From NCBI RefSeq assembly GCF_963676475.1, contig NZ_OY781106.1:2294001-2358000 (forward strand): a stretch of 64,000 nt of DNA. Reading direction: 5' to 3'. A model generated the notes under the pieces. The model was not told where the DNA came from, did no database searches, and worked only from the letters and a program-made list of their open reading frames with translations. Positions 45,178 through 53,371 of this stretch are shown piece by piece. Origin of the DNA: an uncultured Celeribacter sp. (GTDB lineage: Bacteria > Pseudomonadota > Alphaproteobacteria > Rhodobacterales > Rhodobacteraceae). A program made the translations under genes and the position numbers. Each line of letters opens with the position of its first letter. Position 1 is the first letter of the stretch.

Positions 45178-46572
45178 ATGAAAAAACCTTTCATGGGCGT
45201 CCGCCTGCGCCGCTTGCGCGAAGAGCGCAGCATGACCCAAGCGGCGCTGGCCCGGGCCCTGGAGATTTCGCCGAGCTATCTCAATCAACTCGAACGCAAC
45301 CAGCGGCCTTTGACTGTGCCTGTGTTGTTGAAACTGAACGCCGTTTTCGGGTTGGATGTGCAGTTCTTTTCAGAGGCCGAAGAGGCACGTCTCATCCCCG
45401 ATCTGCGGGCCGCTCTGGCGGATCAGGGGGCAGGTGCGTCGCTGGCGGAGGTGCGTGAGATCGCAGCCAACATGCCAGGGGTCGCCCGTGCGATCATCGC
45501 CACGCACGCCCGGCTGCGCGAGAGTGCGGAGCGCATGGACCTGATGAACGGCCGCCTCTCCGGCGAAGCTGGCGCAGGCCGCGCGCCCTTTGAGGCGGTA
45601 CGCGACTGGTTCTATGAGCAGCACAACTATGTGCCCGCCTTGGACGAGGCGGCCGAGAGCATCGGACAGGGGCTACGCCCCGGACGGATGGCCGAAGGGC
45701 TGATCGACCGCCTTGCCGGGCGACACGGTATTCGTGTGGTGCTGGAGGACGACACGCGCGCGTTGCGCCGGTTCGATGCGGGGGCGGGCGTCTTGCATCT
45801 GTCATCGCAGCTGACAGCGGGGCAACGGGCCTTTCAGATGGCGACGCAGCTTGGGTTTCTGGAGCAAGGGAGTCTGATCGACCGGTTAGCTCAGAAGGCC
45901 AAGATGGAAAGCGACGACGGTCGCGCGCTTCTTGGTATCGGGTTGGCGAACTATTTTGCCGGGGCGGTGATCCTGCCCTACAGCAGTTTCCTTGAGGCGG
46001 CAGAAGCCGAAGGCTATGACATCGAGCGGCTCGCCCATCGGTTCGGCGTGGGATTTGAGACGACCTGCCACCGGCTGTCCACCCTACAGAGGCCTGCGGC
46101 GCGCGGCGTGCCGTTTTTCTTCATCAGGGTGGATCGTGCGGGCAATATTTCCAAACGTCAGTCCGCGACCGACTTTCACTTTTCGCGCATCGGTGGGTCT
46201 TGTCCGCTGTGGAACGTCTACGCGGCCTTCTCGCGGCCCGGCGAGGTGCTGACGCAGGTGGCGCAAATGCCGGATGGGCGCAGCTATCTCTGGGTTGCAC
46301 GCACGGTACGCCACGGAACGGGCGGCTTCGGCGCGCCGGTCAAGGAATTCGCCGTGGCGCTCGGCTGTGATCTGTCGCATGCGGAGCGGCTTGTCTATTC
46401 GCGCGGGCTGGACCTGAAGAACCCGGACATTGCCACGCCAATCGGCGCGGGCTGCAAAATCTGTGACCGCCAAGACTGTGCGCAGCGGGCTTTCCCAATG
46501 ACCGGGCGACCGGTACGCCCCGATCCCGGTATGTCGCGGCTTGCGCCCTATTCAAGCAAGGAGGGCGGGTAA
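45178..46572 (+). CDS. ScfR-type regulator of the methylcitrate operon (MccR/PrpR-like)
   Basis: This 464-residue paralogue of the regulator at 35.6 kb has an N-terminal XRE helix-turn-helix ('VRLRRLREERSMTQAALARALEISPSYLNQLERNQR'), an IrrE/ImmA-like middle with 'GLANYFAGAVILPYSSFLEAAEAEGYDIERLAHRFGVGFE', and the ScfR C-terminus with 'GGSCPLWNVYAAFSRPGE' and 'CKICDRQDC'. It is divergent from the prp operon across a gap filled with TTGCGAA repeats. It most likely senses propionyl-CoA or methylcitrate and controls prpBCD. Confidence 0.9.
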   Translation: MKKPFMGVRLRRLREERSMTQAALARALEISPSYLNQLERNQRPLTVPVLLKLNAVFGLDVQFFSEAEEARLIPDLRAALADQGAGASLAEVREIAANMPGVARAIIATHARLRESAERMDLMNGRLSGEAGAGRAPFEAVRDWFYEQHNYVPALDEAAESIGQGLRPGRMAEGLIDRLAGRHGIRVVLEDDTRALRRFDAGAGVLHLSSQLTAGQRAFQMATQLGFLEQGSLIDRLAQKAKMESDDGRALLGIGLANYFAGAVILPYSSFLEAAEAEGYDIERLAHRFGVGFETTCHRLSTLQRPAARGVPFFFIRVDRAGNISKRQSATDFHFSRIGGSCPLWNVYAAFSRPGEVLTQVAQMPDGRSYLWVARTVRHGTGGFGAPVKEFAVALGCDLSHAERLVYSRGLDLKNPDIATPIGAGCKICDRQDCAQRAFPMTGRPVRPDPGMSRLAPYSSKEGG

Positions 46573-46618
46573 GTTCGGCTGATCCGCCATGCGTGCATGA
46601 GTTGCTGCTCCAATGATC

Positions 46619-48376
46619 TCACCCCACCAAAGCCTGCCGGGCGCGCAGGGCGCGGTAGAGGCCGTCTTCGCGGGCCATAAGCTCCAAAGGCGTGCCGTCT
46701 TCGACGATCCGTCCGCGATCAAAGACGAGGATGCGGTCCATCCGTTCGACGGTCGCCAAACGGTGGGCAATCACCAAAGTGGTGCGCCCCTCCATCAGCC
46801 GCTCAGCGGCCTGCGCCACCTTGGCCTCCGCCTCTGAATCGAGCGACGATGTCGCCTCATCCATGATCAGAACCGGGGCGTTCGACAAAAAGGCGCGCGC
46901 GATGGCGACCCGCTGCCGCTCTCCCCCCGAAAGTTTGACGCCCCGCTCGCCCACCTTTGTGGCAAAGCCTTTGGGCAAACGCTCGATGAAATCGAGAGCC
47001 CCTGCGCGCTCTGCAGCCGCCCGGACCTCCTGCATCGATGCACCGGGACGGGCGTAGGCGATGTTCTCGGCCAGAGAGCGGTGAAACAACACAGGCTCTT
47101 GCGGGACAAGCGCGATGTGTTGGCGCAACATCTCCAAGGGGACGCGCGCGATATCGACGCCGCCCAATGTGATGCTGCCGTCGTTGATCTCGTGAATCCG
47201 CTGGATCAGCTTCACGAAAGTGGTCTTGCCCGAGCCAGACCGCCCAACCAATCCGACTTTCTGGCCCTCTGGAATGGCAATATCCAGATCGGTGAAAAGC
47301 GGTGTTGCAGCCCCGTCGTAGCCATAATCCACATGGTTGAATGCCAATGCCGCCGCGCGGGGCGGCAAGGTGGCTTCGGGTCTTTTGGCGACAGAGGTTT
47401 CGGGGGTAACGGCCATCAGGGCCACCAGTTCCTCAGCATCGTTGACCGCCTTTTGCAGCCCGCGTACATGGTTGCCCATCTGGCGCAAATAGCCGTCGAG
47501 CATCCCGAGGGCCGAGACCACAAAGGCAATTTCGCCCGCATTGGCCAGACCACGGGTATAGGCGACAAGAGCCCCGCCCAGAACCATCGCCCGCAAGACC
47601 CAGATCGTCATGTCCTGCGACAGGCCGGACACTGTGCCGCGCCGCCATGTGCGCCGGCTGCGATGTGCCCATTTGTCCAGAACAAGGCCCAGCCGCCTGT
47701 CTTCGCGCAGCTCTCCCGCATGGGCCCGCACGACCCCGTTGGAGGTGATCGCATCGGCCAGCGCGCCGGAAACGCGGCTGTCTTGCGCATTGGCCAAACG
47801 CGCTGCAGGCGCAACCCAAAACAGCGTCAACGACAGGGAGAGGGCCAGAAACACAAGCGCGCCGATCCCGGCGACAAGCCCGACCTCCCAGCGAAACGCC
47901 GTTAGCGTTCCGATGGTGCCTAAAAGGATCAGCGCCGAGGGCAACAGCGCCAGCAACAAAAGGTCTGCCATTTCGTCCAAGGCCCAGGCCCCGCGTGTGA
48001 TTTTACGCACGGTGGAGCCGGCAAAGGCGTTTGCGTGCCAGTCGGCGGGAAGCCGTTGAACATGGGCGAAGGCTTCGGCTTCGGCGGCGCGCATCGAAGG
48101 GATGGTCAGGTCGATGATGGCAAAATAGCTTTGGATTTTGGCGACGACAGAGAGGACGCCAAACACCAAAAGCGCCCCGAAGGCAGGCCAAGGCGTCTCA
48201 GACGCGGCCACTGCATCAACGAGGCGTCCCGTGAAAACAGGTATGGACAGATCGGAGGCCGCGGAGATCAGAACCAAGGCCAGAATGGCGAAAACCTTCC
48301 CCTTTTGGCGCATCCAAAGACGGAAGGTGAACGAGAAAACACGCGCAAACGCGCCGTGAGCAGAAAAATGGATCAT
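46619..48376 (-). CDS. ABC exporter, fused membrane and ATPase domains
   Basis: This 585-residue half-transporter has a six-helix membrane domain (about 20-310) followed by an ATPase with Walker A 'GRSGSGKTTFVKLI', signature '[15 protein letters not shown]', Walker B 'PVLIMDEATSSLDSEA' and a switch 'IAHRLATVERMDR'. It would act as a homodimer of the MsbA/multidrug type. No partner gene is adjacent; its stop is about 45 bases from the end of the convergent prp regulator. Substrate unknown. The upstream gap of about 340 bases contains only a terminator of the neighbouring gene. Confidence 0.88.
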   Translation of the reverse strand: MIHFSAHGAFARVFSFTFRLWMRQKGKVFAILALVLISAASDLSIPVFTGRLVDAVAASETPWPAFGALLVFGVLSVVAKIQSYFAIIDLTIPSMRAAEAEAFAHVQRLPADWHANAFAGSTVRKITRGAWALDEMADLLLLALLPSALILLGTIGTLTAFRWEVGLVAGIGALVFLALSLSLTLFWVAPAARLANAQDSRVSGALADAITSNGVVRAHAGELREDRRLGLVLDKWAHRSRRTWRRGTVSGLSQDMTIWVLRAMVLGGALVAYTRGLANAGEIAFVVSALGMLDGYLRQMGNHVRGLQKAVNDAEELVALMAVTPETSVAKRPEATLPPRAAALAFNHVDYGYDGAATPLFTDLDIAIPEGQKVGLVGRSGSGKTTFVKLIQRIHEINDGSITLGGVDIARVPLEMLRQHIALVPQEPVLFHRSLAENIAYARPGASMQEVRAAAERAGALDFIERLPKGFATKVGERGVKLSGGERQRVAIARAFLSNAPVLIMDEATSSLDSEAEAKVAQAAERLMEGRTTLVIAHRLATVERMDRILVFDRGRIVEDGTPLELMAREDGLYRALRARQALVG

Positions 48377-48645
48377 GATGACAATTTCACAACCGGACTG
48401 GCTGCGCCTTGCGAAGTGTTTGGAAAGTGGGTCCGGCTTGGACCAATAACTCTGTCGCTTGTGGGCAAAAGCGCCACGAAAGCGTCAGATAAGGGCGGCT
48501 CCGAAACCGGAGATCCCCGGGAGGAAGCGATAAGCAATCGTCATGTGCGTCCTCCATGCAAGGTATCTAATCATGTGTGTTTTAGTCGGGGATTTTATGA
48601 TCCGTCAAGTCCAACTTGAGGATCGGTTGAGGGAAGATGCCAAAG

Positions 48646-48679
48646 ACGAACACCCCGATCCTGAGGTCGGGGTGTTCGT
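48646..48679 (-). terminator. Strong intrinsic terminator behind the DUF4394 gene
   Basis: A perfect 13-base stem, ACGAACACCCCGA (48646-48658) with TCGGGGTGTTCGT (48667-48679), closes an 8-base loop. Minus-strand reading continues into CTTTGG. It lies 40 bases after the DUF4394 stop. On the plus strand it is followed by TTTG, so it may act in both directions. The rest of 48377-48645 shows no gene or clear site. Confidence 0.8.
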
Positions 48680-48718
48680 TTTGATCTCTGGATGACCGCA
48701 AGCGATCAGCCGATCGGC

Positions 48719-49573
48719 TTACATGCCTTTCGAGGCAGCAAAGCCCGTAAAGCCCCCCATCCCCAGATCGCCGAGCATGGTCAGCGCGCCGGAGGAGAGG
48801 TCCACGGAATAGAGACCTGCGGCACTTTCGCCGTCGATCTGCAAAATGGCATAGGCATGGTCCATGCCTTCCTCTGGAGACACGATGTCAAAGCCGCCCC
48901 AATCGGTCACATCCACAGTCTCGCCGTCGAGGGTCAGATAACCGACCGAGGCCAGTTCCCCCGCGTTGTTGGCCAGCGAAACCAGAGCGTTGGCGCGGGC
49001 ATCGAGCGCAAATTGTGCCGTGGACGCGGCCGTCATGCCATTGATCGCATTGGTATAGGCATTGGCAAAGATCAGCGGCTCGGCACCAGTGCTCATGTCC
49101 CCTTCCGCATAGAAAGTATCGGTAAAGCGACGGACGGACCCCGCACGTTCATCGCCGTCCCCGAACCCATCGGGGAAATAGACGAGGTTCGCACCATCGG
49201 CGCCCACGGCACGCACCGCGTCGATCTTGTTGTTAAAATCGAAGGCAACCGCGCCTTCACCGATCATCGCATCCTCCATGAACATCGCGCCAAGGTCCGT
49301 CAAAGCGCCCGACATCGGGTCGACCTCAAAGATCATGCCATCGGCATAGCCCAAAAGCTGTCCGGTCACGGGACGGTAAGCGATGGCCCGCAGCGGCATC
49401 TCCAGATCATAGGTCATCACCTCGCCGGGGGAGGCAAGGTCGGCCATGGTCACAAGGGTTTTTCCGTCTTCGGCAAGCGCGTAGCCCATGGTGCCGGCAT
49501 GGTCCATGGCGAAGGTCGGGGCAGCGGTGGCAAGTGCGGCAGAGGCAGTCAGGGCAAGTTTCAGGAGCGTCAT
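48719..49573 (-). CDS. DUF4394 secreted propeller-like protein
   Basis: This 284-residue protein has a signal peptide (cleavage near 'AAPTFAMDH') and repeated strand-rich blocks such as 'MPLRAIAYRPVTGQLLGYAD', 'GEGAVAFDFNNKIDAVRAVGADGANLVYFP' and 'GLYSVDLSSGALTMLGDLG', the DUF4394 pattern of a periplasmic beta-propeller. It is divergent from an ECF sigma factor, an arrangement that often marks the sigma factor's target gene. Function unknown. A strong terminator follows. Confidence 0.8.
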   Translation of the reverse strand: MTLLKLALTASAALATAAPTFAMDHAGTMGYALAEDGKTLVTMADLASPGEVMTYDLEMPLRAIAYRPVTGQLLGYADGMIFEVDPMSGALTDLGAMFMEDAMIGEGAVAFDFNNKIDAVRAVGADGANLVYFPDGFGDGDERAGSVRRFTDTFYAEGDMSTGAEPLIFANAYTNAINGMTAASTAQFALDARANALVSLANNAGELASVGYLTLDGETVDVTDWGGFDIVSPEEGMDHAYAILQIDGESAAGLYSVDLSSGALTMLGDLGMGGFTGFAASKGM

Positions 49574-49706
49574 TGTAGTTTCCTTCCTATGTAGTGGCCT
49601 GGGTATTGGCTTGCGTTGAGCCGAGATTTACGGATCAATCGCCTTTAACCACGGGGGGACACGGGCAAGAGTTTCAGCCCGATTGATTTTTTTTGAGGAC
49701 TGCAGC

Positions 49707-50288
49707 GTGACAGAGGCAAAAGAGGGCGACAGAGAGGACAATGCACCATCGCCCCAAGACAGGATCGAAGGCCTGATCGCGCGCGTCGCCCTGGGCGAGC
49801 GGGCGGCCCTCTCCGAGCTCTATGATCTGACCTGCGCGAAACTTTTCGCCGTGTCGCTGCGTGTCTTGGGGGAACGCCAATCGGCCGAGGACGCCATGCA
49901 CGACACCTATGTCAAAATCTGGAAGAACGCCGGACGCTACCGCGTGACAGGTCATTCACCGATGACCTGGCTGATCACCATTGCCCGCAATACGGCGATT
50001 GATCGGCTCAGGGCACGGCGCAATCACGCCCATGTCGGCGATTACGAAGACACGCTGGCCGCGCCCAGCCAGACACCAGAGCAAGCAACCATCGCCGCCT
50101 CGGACGCCCGGCGCATCGTGGCCTGTCTCGACACCCTGCCCGAGGATCGACGTGCCGCCATCACCGGGGCCTATCTCGACGGGCAAAGCTATGCCGAACT
50201 GGCCGAGGCCGCCAAAGTGCCGCTCAACACGATGCGCACATGGCTGCGACGCGGGTTGATCGCATTAAGGGAGTGTATGGACGGATGA
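49707..50288 (+). CDS. ECF-type sigma-70 factor
   Basis: I place the start at the GTG at 49707, with GAGGA 7 bases upstream, giving 193 residues. Region 2 is 'LSELYDLTCAKLFAVSLRVLGERQSAEDAMHDTYVKIWKNAGRY' and region 4 is 'LPEDRRAAITGAYLDGQSYAELAEAAKVPLNTMRTWLRRGLIAL'. This is the SigK-like ECF type normally held inactive by an RskA-like anti-sigma factor. The anti-sigma gene overlaps its stop by 4 bases, so the two are made together. Likely controls the divergent DUF4394 gene and possibly itself. Confidence 0.9.
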   Translation: MTEAKEGDREDNAPSPQDRIEGLIARVALGERAALSELYDLTCAKLFAVSLRVLGERQSAEDAMHDTYVKIWKNAGRYRVTGHSPMTWLITIARNTAIDRLRARRNHAHVGDYEDTLAAPSQTPEQATIAASDARRIVACLDTLPEDRRAAITGAYLDGQSYAELAEAAKVPLNTMRTWLRRGLIALRECMDG

Positions 50289-50977
50289 CCCAATCCCATG
50301 ACGATGATGAGATGCTCGCCGCTGAATTGGCGCTCGGTCTGCTTGAAGGCGACGAACGGGACAGGGTGCAACGCCGCGCCGCGACCGATCCCGGGTTTGC
50401 CGGGCTTGTGCGGGGCTGGGAAACACGCCTGTCCACAATGGCGGATTTGCCGCCCGTGACGGCGCCGTCTTCGGTCAAGACCGCGCTGATGGCCGATCTC
50501 TTTCCCGAGACCGTGAAGCCCCCCATCTGGAAACGGCTCGGGGTTTGGCAGGCCCTGACAGGCGGGGCGATGGCCGTCGCGCTTGTGCTCGTTCTCACGC
50601 TGACGCCGCTGCGTGGCCCGAACACGACGGGTCCGCTCTATACCGCCGAGATCACATCGGACATCGGGGATTTCCGTGTCGTCGCCATGGTCGACAAATC
50701 CCGCCAGGAGGTCATCCTGACCCGGACCCTGGGCGGCGCGCCCGAGGGGCGCATCCTTCAGGTCTGGGCACATGGCCCCGATGAACCGGCCCAGTCGGTC
50801 GGTCTGTGGCCTGCGGGCGAAAGCATCAGATTGCCGCTGCCGCCAGACATCGCCGCGGTGCGCGGGACTCTCACTCTGGGCGTCTCCGAAGAACCCCCCG
50901 GAGGCTCGCTGACAGGGTCGCCCTCTGGTCGCGTCTTCGGCACGGTCGATATCGCCAATGTCATGGACGTCGGTTGA
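50285..50977 (+). CDS. Anti-sigma factor (RskA family)
   Basis: This membrane anti-sigma factor has 230 residues from the ATG at 50285. It has an N-terminal cytoplasmic helical part ('MLAAELALGLLEGDERDRVQRRAATDPGFAGLVRGWETRLS'), one membrane span ('LTGGAMAVALVLVLTLTPL') and a periplasmic RskA domain ('EVILTRTLGGAPEGRILQVWAHG', 'LGVSEEPPGGSLTGSPSGRVFGTV'). It binds the sigma factor encoded just before it and releases it on an envelope signal, as in redox- or stress-responsive SigK/RskA pairs. Confidence 0.9.
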   Translation: MTQSHDDDEMLAAELALGLLEGDERDRVQRRAATDPGFAGLVRGWETRLSTMADLPPVTAPSSVKTALMADLFPETVKPPIWKRLGVWQALTGGAMAVALVLVLTLTPLRGPNTTGPLYTAEITSDIGDFRVVAMVDKSRQEVILTRTLGGAPEGRILQVWAHGPDEPAQSVGLWPAGESIRLPLPPDIAAVRGTLTLGVSEEPPGGSLTGSPSGRVFGTVDIANVMDVG

Positions 50978-51067
50978 GGTGCGATCATTCACGATCGGCC
51001 TCTTTGAGGTCATGCGGCTTGACCCTGTCGATGTCGTTGGACCGCAGAGCTGGTTTGAACTGTCCTG

Positions 51068-51543
51068 CTACGCCCTTGCCCCGAGCATATGCGAAACATC
51101 GCGGCGGAATTGCCGCGCCTGGTCTTTGATCCAAAGGGAGAATTGATGTGCGGCGGGAATTTCGGCGCGTTGTTCGGATTGCACGAGCCAATAGCTGTCC
51201 GCCGTTGGGACAGGGCCACCGAACGCGCGCACCAGGTCTTTGTTCGCAAGTTCCGTCTCAACATAAAGCAAAGGGACAACGGCGAGACCCAGCCCGCTTT
51301 TGGCGGCGGAAATCAGCAACTCGCTGTGCGGAAATCTCGCCCCCCGGATAGCGCCCCTGTGTTGCAACCCCGCCCCACGCAGCCACGTGAGCCAAAAATC
51401 AGGGCGATTCGCATTCTGTAGCGTCGGGATTTTGTCAAAGTCCAGTTCATCTTCCGTATGGACATCCTCTACGACATCAGGCGCGCCAATGACGACGAGT
51501 TCTTCGCGAAACAGTTCCTGAGATCGCGTTGCGGCCCAGGTCC
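51068..51543 (-). pseudogene. LysR-type regulator, C-terminal part only
   Basis: The frame reads as the second half of a LysR effector domain: 'ELFREELVVIGAPDVVEDV', 'PDFWLTWLRGAGL', 'FPHSELLISAAKSGLGLAVVPLLYVETELANKDLVRAFGGPVPTADSYWLV'. The N-terminal winged helix and first effector lobe are missing. At about 51543 it fuses in frame to the IS1182-type transposase remnant. The truncation was therefore caused by that element or by a deletion next to it. The remaining product could not bind DNA. Confidence 0.75.
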
Positions 51544-52196
51544 CGTCGCTGCGCTCTGACTTGTCGAAGACGGGAATATGCGGGGCGATCTTGCGCTCCA
51601 CAAGCCAGCCAAGCATTGGGCCGGTCCCTTACGGGCAGCAGTCCATTGGCTTGCCGGATCGGAATGGGACGTGAACTTGGGCTGAACCTCGCTGGCGGCC
51701 CCAAATGCGGCCTCATCCAGAGCGTCCAGATACTCGCGAACGGCACGGGGGGCATCGGCCGGATCGCTCTGCTTCGCGTTCCATTCCTCCTTCGGCGTCG
51801 AGTTCTGCTTGTTGGCATCCGCCTCAATCAAACTGGCGTCGATGGCCATGCGCTGCCCGCTGACCAGGCCCTCTTTGATACATCGCGCGACGGTCTTCTC
51901 GAACAGAGGCCGCAGCAGTTCGGTCTCGCGGAAACGCCCGTGCCGGTTCTTAGAGAAAGTCGAGTGGTCCGGAATCTTGTCAGTCAGGTCGAGGCGGCAA
52001 AACCACCTATAGGCCAGGTTCAGATGCACCTCCTCGCACAGCCGCTGCTCGGACCGGATACCAAAGCAATAGCCCACCAACAGCATCCTGATCAGAAGCT
52101 TGTGATTGATGGATGGGCGGCCGGTGTGACTGTAGAAATCCGCCAGATGGACGCGGATGCTATCCAAGTCGATAAACTGCATATTCCCAGCCCATT
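51544..52196 (-). mobile_element. IS1182-type transposase remnant with internal deletion
   Basis: The minus-strand frame holds 'GRPSINHKLLIRMLLVGYCFGIRSEQRLCEEVHLNLAYRWFCRLDLTDKIPDHSTFSKNRHGRFRETELLRPLFE', 'GQRMAIDASLIEADANKQ' and 'DPASQWTAARKGPA', classic IS1182-family DDE transposase. After that about 60 residues are deleted, and a second frame gives 'LGWLVERKIAPHIPVFDKSERSDGT' before the join to the LysR tail. The N-terminus is also cut. No terminal inverted repeats could be identified. Confidence 0.8.
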
Positions 52197-52469
52197 GCCG
52201 CGAGAATCCCAATAAGGGCGCCGCCCAGTCTTAATAGGATTGCGCAGCAGCGGTTGTCATCTTGGAGCTTTGGCAGCAAAGGCAGGAAGCGCGGAGACTT
52301 CCATCTATCGCAGCGGTTTCTGCCTTTGCAGTTGTGAGCAGGTTTGACGGGAGATTTGGCTCCGACGTTTGACATTGAACGCGGGACATATTTTCAATGT
52401 GCGCAGTTATTTAATTCAGAGGCGGATTTTGAACACATCATTACGAATGGGGAAATCCCTTTCAAAAGC

Positions 52470-52626
52470 TTCACTTCGGTTCAAACTTTACGACCCAACC
52501 GACGATGTGGAACGGATCGTCGCTCTGGACAAGGTAGCGCATTGGGAGAGCCGGTTTGGCGATATCCCCTTTTCCGCCGAGAAGGTGCGCAAGATTGTCG
52601 AGACCTCGGCCAGGGATGAGAAGCGC
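52470..52626 (+). pseudogene. N-terminal fragment resembling a GNAT acetyltransferase
   Basis: A plus-strand frame reads 'YDPTDDVERIVALDKVAHWESRFGDIPFSAEKVRKIVETSARDEKRHG', like the first strand and two helices of GNAT-type acetyltransferases ('D...IVxLxxxxHxES...xPFxxxKVRxI'). The acetyl-CoA binding part that should follow is absent; the sequence turns into unrelated material around 52626. It sits among other broken genes. The family call is modest. Confidence 0.4.
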
Positions 52627-52806
52627 CATGGTGACGCAAAAATGTTGGCCCCTTGTCGGCCTGTCGCGCCAATTTCAACGCGCCGTATTGAAGTGTCTCA
52701 ACGTCGAAACGAGGACCTTGGAGTGGCGGAAGTTTAGAGCGATCCATAGACTTTTCCTTTCATCGGCGCACGACACTGGTCACGGCGAAGTCCGTGTTGG
52801 CGTGCG

Positions 52807-53231
52807 AGCGAGATGGAAAATCTAAGTCATAGGTCTGCGAACCATGTGTTCTGGGATGTGTCATCCCTGTTTGACGCTGAGCGTCATGTGCAGGACAAGG
52901 CTGCGATCCTCGCCGCCCTGCGTATCTCGCCCGGCGGCCCGACCGTGGTCATGAACCACCACCTGCCGCTGCGCGAGCTGATCGCCCCGTGGCGCCTCAT
53001 CGGCGGCCACGAGAAGCGCGCGATGAACAACCCTTTGCCAGCGACCTTTGGGACGAGGTCCAGGGTTTCAACATCGACACATGGATATGGGGGCACAGCC
53101 ACGAGGGCGAGCGCCAAACGCTCGAAGGCGACCACGGCCCGATCCGCTTCGTCACGAGCCAGCGGGGATATCCGACGGAGGGGACTGAGTTCGATCCGGC
53201 TTTTGTATTGGATATCTCATCTCATTTCTGA
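52807..53231 (+). pseudogene. Calcineurin-like metallophosphoesterase, C-terminal half with frameshift
   Basis: The first frame gives 'DKAAILAALRISPGGPTVVMNHHLPLRELIAPWRLI', and after a shift near 53022 another frame gives 'FASDLWDEVQGFNIDTWIWGHSHEGERQTLEGDHGPIRFVTSQRGYP' and 'FDPAFVLDI'. The 'NHH' and 'GHSH' motifs are metal-binding blocks of calcineurin-type phosphoesterases. The N-terminal 'DxH' and 'GDxxD' blocks are missing. It lies just upstream of the type I restriction operon and marks the end of a debris zone. Confidence 0.7.
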
Positions 53232-53371
53232 GTTGACCGACCGCAAAAAAAGCCGGGCTACACTCAGCCTATCCGCCAAAAATCCTTTCTGTTCGAGCAA
53301 TTTTGCGGGTAAACACCCCTTGAACTGCGGCGCAGCCACGGTCGCGGACAGAAAAATCAAGGGGCGGACAG

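Noticed and set aside
35552..46572. Treating the two IrrE/ImmA-domain regulators as phage-type repressor/protease genes
   Set aside because: Both have the long C-terminal ScfR domain and each lies divergent from a metabolic operon, so the metabolic regulator family fits better than phage ImmA/ImmR.
52481..52747. Minus-strand frame starting 'MDRSKLPPLQGPRFDV'
   Set aside because: It looks somewhat natural for 40 residues but lies opposite the acetyltransferase-like fragment and matches no family I can name, so it is not listed as a gene.
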